In this document: one piece after another, positions 1-4,515 of the stretch
How positions within the stretch are numbered: position 1 is the stretch's first letter
How the letters are laid out: each line of letters begins with the position of its first letter
Origin: CAYQDB01 sp964416195
GTDB taxonomy: Bacteria > Zixibacteria > MSB-5A5 > GN15 > FEB-12
Reading direction: 5' to 3'
Assembly (NCBI GenBank): GCA_964416195.1
Contig: CAYQDB010000055.1
Location: 1-5,598 of the forward strand
Length of the DNA stretch: 5,598 nucleotides
Notes under the pieces: model-generated
Told to the model about the DNA's origin: nothing
Databases searched by the model: none
What the model saw: only the letters and a program-made list of their open reading frames with translations
Program-made: the position numbers and the translations under genes

Positions 1-72
1 TCCCGTGGCTGGACTCGAACCAGCGACCCGCTGATTAACAGTCAGCTGCTCTACCGACTGAGCTACACGGGA
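1..72 (-). tRNA. tRNA-Asn (anticodon GUU), 3' end cut by window edge
   Basis: Read on the minus strand, this folds as a full cloverleaf body. The acceptor arms TCCCGTG and CACGGGA pair over 7 bp, the D arm carries GTAGCTCAGTCGGTAGAGC, and the anticodon stem GCTGA/TCAGC encloses the 7-nt loop CTGTTAA. The T arm holds GGTTCGAGTCC. The anticodon GTT decodes asparagine codons AAC and AAU. The last acceptor base sits at position 1, so the discriminator base and any encoded CCA lie outside the window. The gene is transcribed away from rpmH, and its promoter is visible at 106-133. The identity is secure; only the exact 3' end cannot be seen. Confidence 0.96.
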
Positions 73-105
73 GTATGGTTGAGAGACTTCAAAAAAACAA
101 CAAGT

Positions 106-133
106 AGTATATTCCTTTTCCTCTGGTTGTCAA
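106..133 (-). promoter_or_regulatory. sigma70-type promoter for tRNA-Asn
   Basis: On the minus strand there is a perfect -35 hexamer TTGACA (complement of 128-133), a 16-bp spacer, and the -10 hexamer TATACT (complement of 106-111, one mismatch to TATAAT). Initiation would fall near position 99, leaving a leader of roughly 27 nt before the mature tRNA 5' end at 72. That leader would be removed by RNase P, whose protein subunit RnpA is encoded a few hundred bases away. The hexamers are read directly from the sequence; the promoter function is inferred. Confidence 0.7.
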
Positions 134-221
134 TGCCTTTCTATGAAGACGTCTCTTTCCTCCAGCAGAAGATGCCGGGAGCAGGTATTTATTAGAACGA
201 CAGCGCTGCCGATTTATTGTC

Positions 222-249
222 TTGACTGTTGTGAAATGAGGGTTATATT
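222..249 (+). promoter_or_regulatory. sigma70-type promoter for the rpmH-rnpA cluster
   Basis: The -35 hexamer TTGACT (222-227) and -10 hexamer TATATT (244-249) each match the consensus at five of six positions and are separated by 16 bp. Initiation near 256 would give an rpmH leader of about 25 nt. This is the only good promoter-like pair I see upstream of rpmH, and it faces away from the tRNA-Asn promoter. The leader contains an 8-bp tandem duplication, CTTGAATT at 256-263 and 264-271. Function is inferred from spacing and match quality. Confidence 0.65.
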
Positions 250-280
250 TGTTGTCTTGAATTCTTGAATTGGACTGAAA

Positions 281-433
281 ATGAAGCGAACATTTCAACC
301 GTCAAACAGGAAGAAACTGAACGACCACGGCTTTCGGCATCGTATGAGCACCAAAGCCGGTCGCAGATTGATAAACCGACGCCGCGCGAAGGGCAGAAAG
401 AGATTGTCGGCACGAATTGCTCGTAAGAAATAG
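281..433 (+). CDS. rpmH: 50S ribosomal protein L34
   Basis: This encodes a 50-residue, very basic protein of the L34 family, a small component of the large ribosomal subunit that sits among 23S rRNA helices. The N-terminus MKRTFQPSNRKK is the family signature. It is followed by the typical HGFRHRMSTKAGRRLINRRRAKGRKRL-type tail, here residues 16-42, ending in ARKK. Its length is close to the usual 44-50 residues. The ATG at 281 has only a weak Shine-Dalgarno element (GGA at 272-274). It begins the rpmH-rnpA cluster, and its last 17 nt overlap the rnpA start, an arrangement that favours translational coupling. A promoter lies at 222-249. dnaA, the frequent upstream neighbour in many bacteria, is absent here and a divergent tRNA-Asn takes its place. 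Confidence 0.97.
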   Translation: MKRTFQPSNRKKLNDHGFRHRMSTKAGRRLINRRRAKGRKRLSARIARKK

Positions 434-764
434 TTTTCCACGAAATCTTAGCCTGAAAAGCCATGTTGAAATACGCCGGCTTTTCAAAAATGGCAGAAGG
501 GTTTCGGGGAACTATTGCTCGTTGATATGGGAGGTCGGTGATTCACCTAAGTTCGGGGTTTTCCTTTCAAAAAGGCACGGCAAGGCGACCAAGAGGACTC
601 GCCTTAAACGGCTCTACCGGGAAGCAATCCGCCTTAACCGTCACCTCCTCACGCAACCGGTTAGAATAGGCGTCCTCCCCCATGCGACAATCCAGCAGCC
701 AGCTTTTGCGGAAATCAATGAGGAACTCCGCCAGATATTCAAACTCATCGCCGCTGGGCAGTAA
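417..764 (+). CDS. rnpA: ribonuclease P protein component
   Basis: This is the protein subunit of RNase P, which works with the catalytic RNA (M1) to cleave 5' leaders from precursor tRNAs. The 115-residue length is normal. The N-terminus carries the FPR motif (residues 7-9) that lines the leader-binding cleft, followed by RRLFKNGRRVSG (20-31) and KFGVFLSKRHGKATKRTRLKRLYREAIR (residues 45-72 in outline). The family's RNR motif reads R60-T61-R62, so the usual central asparagine is threonine. I chose the TTG at 417 because it places FPR at the family-typical distance from the start. There is no in-frame ATG in the N-terminal region and the frame is closed by a stop at 372-374. It overlaps rpmH by 17 nt and the preferred yidD start by 47 nt. 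No strong Shine-Dalgarno is visible, which fits coupling to rpmH translation. Confidence 0.95.
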   Translation: MLVRNSFPRNLSLKSHVEIRRLFKNGRRVSGNYCSLIWEVGDSPKFGVFLSKRHGKATKRTRLKRLYREAIRLNRHLLTQPVRIGVLPHATIQQPAFAEINEELRQIFKLIAAGQ

Positions 765-987
765 TAAGACCTCGCTCTGGGCATACCCGCTCATTTTCGT
801 GATATATTTGTACCGGTATACCCTGTCGCCTTTGTTTGGGAATAGTTGTCGCTTCTATCCCACTTGCTCACGGTATGCGGAGCAGGCCCTACGGGAGTAT
901 GGTGCGGTTAGGGGGAGCGTAATGGCTGCCAAACGGCTACTCCGGTGCCATCCGTGGCACGAAGGAGGGTACGATCCGGTGGAGTGA
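718..987 (+). CDS. yidD: YidD family membrane protein insertion efficiency factor
   Basis: This encodes an 89-residue YidD protein, a small membrane-associated factor thought to help YidC-dependent insertion of inner-membrane proteins. The diagnostic core is complete: YLYRYTLSPLFGNSCRFYPTCSRYA-type sequence (residues 30-54) and LLRCHPWHEGGYDPV (74-88), with the three family cysteines at 44, 50 and 77. A short hydrophobic stretch (residues 21-40) can form the amphipathic or membrane-binding helix. Its place between rnpA and yidC is the conserved one. Start choice is uncertain. ATG 718 has GGA at 710-712 just upstream and gives near-usual length; ATG 682 would add 12 atypical residues and lengthen the rnpA overlap to 83 nt; CTG at 754 is also conceivable. 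The family assignment is firm, while the biochemical role in general remains less well defined. Confidence 0.93.
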   Translation: MRNSARYSNSSPLGSNKTSLWAYPLIFVIYLYRYTLSPLFGNSCRFYPTCSRYAEQALREYGAVRGSVMAAKRLLRCHPWHEGGYDPVE

Positions 988-1049
988 GCGGCGGACTTGG
1001 TGCCTACGGGACGTTAAGTTGTTTGATTTGATAGAGTTAGGTAGAGCGT

Positions 1050-2774
1050 ATGTTTGACAAAAAAACCCTCCCACTTGTTATCCTTCTGGTTATTATTATT
1101 GTATTCTATTTTCAGATCATGGAATTTCTGGGGTATTATACTCCTTCCAAGCCAAAGCAACCTATTGAACAGCAACCAATTGCCGTTGATACAGCAGAGT
1201 CCCACTCGATTCCGCCGAAGCGTCCTGACTCCCTACCAGAACAAATCCAAGAGTTGACAAAACCACAACCAGTCATAGCCGATACGGGCATGGTTGATAA
1301 TCTGTTGAGTGATACTATCTTAGTGAACACCAACACGTTCACTGTCATGCTGACCAGTTTTGGCGGCGGGGTTGTCTCTCTCGAACTCACTGACTATACG
1401 TACCGGGACGGTAGGCCGATTCAGATGTTACCCGATGCGGAGTATGCTACCCCCGAGGCTACCTTTGCAGGCGGTACGTTTTCGACATCGAGGGTTGGTT
1501 TCGAATCGAACCTTGGACCGGGCAAGTACGACGCCACCAGAGAACCTCTTGAGCTTGTTTACAATTACGGAGTACCAGGAGAGGGAGAAATAATAAAGAA
1601 ATACCGTTTTTATCCGGACAGCTACCATTTTGATCTGACGTTGGAAGTTCTCAATCCCGAGAAGCTTGGCTTCGAACGCCAGTACAAGATGGTCTGGAAT
1701 ACTCCCCTGGGCATCACCGAGCCGCAAGCCGATGCTGACTATCAAGCCATGGAGGCAGTGGCTATGATGTCCGGTTCGCGTGAGAAGCTTGACGACTTTG
1801 AGGACGATCGGCTCAATCAGTCATTGACCGGTTACACCACCTGGGCAGGAGTCAGATCCAAGTATTTTGCGGCTGTACTTATTCCGAGAAACAGAACAGC
1901 CGATGGCGTCTTTGCACAGGGTGAAAAGCAAAAGATCTCAACTCCATCGGGCAGTATTGAAGAGCGGCACATAACAGTTGGTCTGGATATGCCCTTTGCC
2001 AATGCTGCCTCCATCGTCGATACATACACTGTCTTTGTCGGGCCGCTCGATTACACCATCATGTCAAAGTACAATGTAGACCTTGAAGATATGCTTGATA
2101 TCGGCACCACACCCTTCATTGGGTGGCTAATCAAGCCGTTCGCTCTGGGTATTATCTGGTTGCTGCCGAGGATGTATTATGTTATTCCGAATTATGGGGC
2201 AGTGATAATACTCTTTGCTCTGCTGGTAAAACTCGTCACGCTCCCGCTTTCGATGAAATCATTCAAGTCGATGAATGCGATGAAAGAGCTTCAGCCAAAA
2301 ATCGAAGAGTTGAAGAAGAAGCATAAGAAGAATCCCCAGGCACTGAACTCCGAGATGATGAAGATGTATAAAGCGCATGGCGTCAACCCGATGTCAGGCT
2401 GTTTGCCGATGCTGCCTCAGATGCCTCTATTTTTTGCCCTGTTCTCCGTTTTCCGCTCGACCATCCTGCTCCGTGACGCTCCATTCGTGTGGTTCATCAG
2501 TGACCTTTCGCGCGGCGCATCAGGATTGACCGACCCGTATATTGCACTGGTGGTGATTATGATTGCCACACAGTTTATTTCGCAGAAATTTACCATGGTC
2601 AGCACCACGCAACAGAACAAGATGCTGATGTACATATTCCCCTTGTTCATGGGATTCTTGTTGTACAAGTTTCCCGCCGGCCTGGTGCTATACTGGACAT
2701 GTTTCTCCTTGTTTTCTCTTCTGGATTACTTCTTTTTCAAGCGAAAGAAGAATCCGCAAGTCAAGGCTGCCTAA
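1050..2774 (+). CDS. yidC: membrane protein insertase YidC (Oxa1/Alb3 family)
   Basis: This 574-residue insertase places proteins into the inner membrane, alone or with SecYEG. Residues 7-24 form the first transmembrane segment. A proline-rich linker (about 32-75) follows, then the large periplasmic beta-domain (about 85-335) found in Gram-negative YidC. The conserved Oxa1-like core runs from about 355 to 564, with membrane segments near 357-372, 382-400, 450-470, 495-512 and 527-560. The cytoplasmic coiled hairpin lies at 403-445 (LQPKIEELKKKHKKNP type). The position normally holding the groove arginine is Lys394 (ALLVKLVTLPL). A basic tail (FKRKKNPQVKAA) ends the protein. ATG 1050 has AGG at 1039-1041 at good spacing. 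It follows yidD after 62 nt and precedes mnmE by 12 nt, consistent with one transcript. Confidence 0.97.
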   Translation: MFDKKTLPLVILLVIIIVFYFQIMEFLGYYTPSKPKQPIEQQPIAVDTAESHSIPPKRPDSLPEQIQELTKPQPVIADTGMVDNLLSDTILVNTNTFTVMLTSFGGGVVSLELTDYTYRDGRPIQMLPDAEYATPEATFAGGTFSTSRVGFESNLGPGKYDATREPLELVYNYGVPGEGEIIKKYRFYPDSYHFDLTLEVLNPEKLGFERQYKMVWNTPLGITEPQADADYQAMEAVAMMSGSREKLDDFEDDRLNQSLTGYTTWAGVRSKYFAAVLIPRNRTADGVFAQGEKQKISTPSGSIEERHITVGLDMPFANAASIVDTYTVFVGPLDYTIMSKYNVDLEDMLDIGTTPFIGWLIKPFALGIIWLLPRMYYVIPNYGAVIILFALLVKLVTLPLSMKSFKSMNAMKELQPKIEELKKKHKKNPQALNSEMMKMYKAHGVNPMSGCLPMLPQMPLFFALFSVFRSTILLRDAPFVWFISDLSRGASGLTDPYIALVVIMIATQFISQKFTMVSTTQQNKMLMYIFPLFMGFLLYKFPAGLVLYWTCFSLFSLLDYFFFKRKKNPQVKAA

Positions 2775-2786
2775 GGCGCAGAACCT

Positions 2787-4364
2787 GTGAAAAAAAAGCC
2801 GACCTCTGATGGCGAGCACGACACTATAGTCGCTATCATCACACCGCCGGGTGAAGGCGGCATAGCCGCCATCCGCATCGCCGGGCCACAGAGTGGCTTT
2901 TATCTTCAAAAACATTTCAAGCCTGCTAAGAAAGAATCAAAACTTTCAACACCATTCTTAATGAGATATGGACACTTCGTTAATAGACATAGCGAGGTCA
3001 TTGACGAAGTCACGGCGGTCTATATGCCCGCGGGCAGGTCATACACCGGTCTTCAACAGGTCGAGATATACTGTCATGGTGGACGGCAGATCGTCACCCA
3101 GATTCTAAACGAATTGCTTGCATCCGGAGCGCGCGCCGCCGAACCTGGAGAGTTCACCAAGCTGGCCTTCTTGTCGGGGAGAATAGACCTTACCAGAGCC
3201 GAGGCGGTAGCAGAGATCATCGGTGCTAACACGATGTTGTCCTATGAAGCCGCCAGGGAGCATCTATTAGGAGCATACTCGGAGCATATCAACATGCTCC
3301 GGCAGAAGATCATAGACATTATCTCCGAGGTCGAGGCCTCTATTGATTTCCCAGAGGAGGAAGTTGACACCTTGGAGGCAGAAAACCTTATCCACTCCGT
3401 TGATGAAATAATCGGGAGCATCAAGGAACTAACGGAGACATACACCGGTGGCCGAATCATCAGAGAGGGTTACACTGTAGCAATTGCCGGCAGGCCGAAT
3501 GCCGGGAAGTCTTCGCTTTTTAACCTGCTGTTGAAACAGGAGCGCGCCCTGGTCACGCCTACACCCGGTACGACAAGAGACTACCTGTCCGAGTGGATTG
3601 ACCTTGGTGGGTTTGCTGTCAAGCTCATCGATACAGCCGGTCTGAGGGAGAGAGGTGGACCGATCGAAAAGGCCGGTCAGAAATCGGCAATGAAGATTGT
3701 CTCCGATGTTGATCTGCTGGTGTGGATAGTTGACCTCTCTGAGAAAGACTGGCTGACGAAATGGCAGGCCGATTTCAACATGGTAAGAAAACATACTAAT
3801 ATATTGATAGGTAATAAGATAGACCTCTTGTCCAATTATCGAAGTTTGGTTAAAAGTGCAGAAATGGTTATGCCAAAGGCTCGATTGTTCACGACAGAAA
3901 CATCCTCTTCTGTCATTGCGAGGAGCGAAGCGACGTGGCAATCTCTAAAAGCGACAAAAGCTACCCGAATAAGATCGCCACGCTCCACCGCCAGAGGCGG
4001 GGTCGCTCGCGATGACATTGGTCTTATGTCACAACCTCCAAAAGGGTTAGTCATCACGCCAATCTCCTGCCTCACCGGGAAAGGGATAAGTAGCTTAAAA
4101 AAGAAGCTATTGGAATGTATTAACGAAAGAATGCCGGATCTGACTTCCGGTGTGGTCGTGACCTCGGCCCGGCATCAACAGAAGTTGCAAGCAGCTCTTA
4201 AAAATCTTCGCCGGGCAAAGACGAAGATGAAGTCAGGAGAATCGCCGGAGTTGACTGCTTTTGACCTCCGCCAGGCCGCAGGCGCCATTGACGAGATAAC
4301 GGGAAAGGTGTATACTGAGGACATATTGCAGAGAATATTCTCGAAGTTTTGTATTGGGAAATAA
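2787..4364 (+). CDS. mnmE: tRNA uridine-5-carboxymethylaminomethyl modification GTPase MnmE
   Basis: MnmE is a dimeric GTPase that, with MnmG, installs the aminomethyl-type group at C5 of wobble uridine 34 in several tRNAs. The N-terminal folate-binding domain begins at DTIVAIITPPGEGG (residues 12-25), and helical regions surround the G domain. G motifs are intact: G1 GRPNAGKS (235-242, with the potassium-coordinating Asn238), G2 TPGTTRD (259-265), G3 DTAG (282-285), G4 NKID (343-346) and G5 near ISCLTGKG (426-433). Glu294 aligns with the catalytic glutamate of E. coli MnmE (Glu282). The C-terminus is the hallmark FCIGK with Cys522. At 525 residues it is about 70 longer than E. coli MnmE. Residues 375-411 are encoded by a dispersed palindromic repeat, and the remaining G4-G5 loop is also long. 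The start is GTG 2787, with AAGG at 2773-2776 overlapping the yidC stop. mnmG does not follow. Confidence 0.96.
   Translation: MKKKPTSDGEHDTIVAIITPPGEGGIAAIRIAGPQSGFYLQKHFKPAKKESKLSTPFLMRYGHFVNRHSEVIDEVTAVYMPAGRSYTGLQQVEIYCHGGRQIVTQILNELLASGARAAEPGEFTKLAFLSGRIDLTRAEAVAEIIGANTMLSYEAAREHLLGAYSEHINMLRQKIIDIISEVEASIDFPEEEVDTLEAENLIHSVDEIIGSIKELTETYTGGRIIREGYTVAIAGRPNAGKSSLFNLLLKQERALVTPTPGTTRDYLSEWIDLGGFAVKLIDTAGLRERGGPIEKAGQKSAMKIVSDVDLLVWIVDLSEKDWLTKWQADFNMVRKHTNILIGNKIDLLSNYRSLVKSAEMVMPKARLFTTETSSSVIARSEATWQSLKATKATRIRSPRSTARGGVARDDIGLMSQPPKGLVITPISCLTGKGISSLKKKLLECINERMPDLTSGVVVTSARHQQKLQAALKNLRRAKTKMKSGESPELTAFDLRQAAGAIDEITGKVYTEDILQRIFSKFCIGK
3911..4017 (+). repeat. dispersed palindromic repeat inserted in frame within mnmE
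   Basis: This 107-bp element has imperfect terminal inverted repeats. The outer arms TGTCATTGCGAG (3911-3922) and CTCGCGATGACA (4006-4017) match at 11 of 12 positions. The inner arms CGTGGCAATCT (3934-3944) and AGATCGCCACG (3972-3982) match at 10 of 11. Both differences are G-T type wobbles in RNA. The right arm holds a small extra hairpin, CCGCC-AGA-GGCGG (3988-4000). The left half matches a repeat I recognise from many bacterial genomes (TGTCATTGCGAGGAGCGAAG type, often read as VIARSEA on one strand and CHVASLLAM on the other). Here it is translated as MnmE residues 375-411 without stop or frameshift. The exact insertion boundaries and any target duplication cannot be fixed from one copy. 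Confidence 0.85.
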
Positions 4365-4368
4365 ATAA

Positions 4369-4388
4369 AAACACACTTGTGTGTGTTT
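4369..4388 (+). terminator. possible weak terminator hairpin after mnmE
   Basis: AAACACAC (4369-4376) and GTGTGTTT (4381-4388) form a perfect 8-bp stem around a TTGT loop, starting 5 nt after the mnmE stop. Only three of the eight pairs are G-C, and the following tract is TTTC rather than a long T run. It is therefore a poor intrinsic terminator by the usual criteria. The 3' arm overlaps the parS-like site. It could instead be a 3'-end stabilising hairpin or chance low-complexity sequence. Confidence 0.35.
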
Positions 4389-4399
4389 CATGTGAAACC
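4384..4399. promoter_or_regulatory. parS-like ParB-binding site
   Basis: TGTTTCATGTGAAACC matches the bacterial chromosomal parS consensus TGTTTCACGTGAAACA at 14 of 16 positions, including both GTTTCA and GTGAAAC half-sites. The differences are C to T at the centre and A to C at the last base. In bacteria, ParB binds parS near the origin and directs chromosome segregation with ParA. Sites of this kind are often found close to the rpmH-mnmE-mnmG-parAB neighbourhood, so the location just behind mnmE supports the call. The non-CG centre lowers confidence, because the central bases are usually well conserved. No parA or parB gene is present in the window. Confidence 0.55.
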
Positions 4400-4417
4400 A
4401 AGTATTTCAGCAGAACT

Positions 4418-4499
4418 GTAGGGAAGGTCTCGAAGAGACCTGCCTTGAAGATAATAGCATGCGATTGAAGAAGGCAGGTCCGTTCCGGACCTTCCCTAC
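4418..4499. repeat. nested inverted-repeat element (82 bp)
   Basis: Two 29-nt arms (4418-4446 and 4471-4499) are inverted copies that match at 25 of 29 positions and flank a 24-nt loop. Each arm is itself a hairpin: AGGTCTC-GAA-GAGACCT at 4425-4441 and AGGTCCG-TTC-CGGACCT at 4476-4492, both with perfect 7-bp stems. The four arm-to-arm differences are two base pairs in each local stem, and both versions keep pairing. No T tract follows, so this is not a classic terminator. It resembles a small non-coding palindromic (REP- or MITE-like) element, sitting between mnmE and the downstream gene. It contains an in-frame ATG (4459) for that gene. Confidence 0.8.
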
Positions 4500-4515
4500 C
4501 AGGCTGTCACTCATA

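Noticed and set aside
256..271. Tandem CTTGAATT duplication in the rpmH leader as a regulatory site
   Set aside because: Two 8-bp copies are too short to support a specific operator; noted only within the promoter entry.
73..280. Possible oriC upstream of rpmH
   Set aside because: No TTATCCACA-like DnaA boxes or AT-rich repeated 13-mers are seen, and dnaA is not adjacent. The region is explained by two divergent promoters.
89..298. Minus-strand reading frame of 69 codons between tRNA-Asn and rpmH
   Set aside because: It has no recognisable protein family features, runs across both predicted promoters and enters the rpmH start. It is best seen as a chance open frame.
3429..3941. Minus-strand frame of 170 codons within mnmE
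   Set aside because: It lies antisense to the well-supported MnmE G domain, and the protein resembles no family. Its beginning is the antisense reading of the palindromic repeat.
4418..4499. Intrinsic terminator for the rpmH-mnmE cluster
   Set aside because: The stem is strong but no T tract follows it on the plus strand, and the nested hairpin structure fits a repeat element better. It could still slow or end transcription.
3911..4499. CRISPR array or direct-repeat array
   Set aside because: The two palindromic elements are unrelated in sequence, and there is no regular repeat-spacer pattern.
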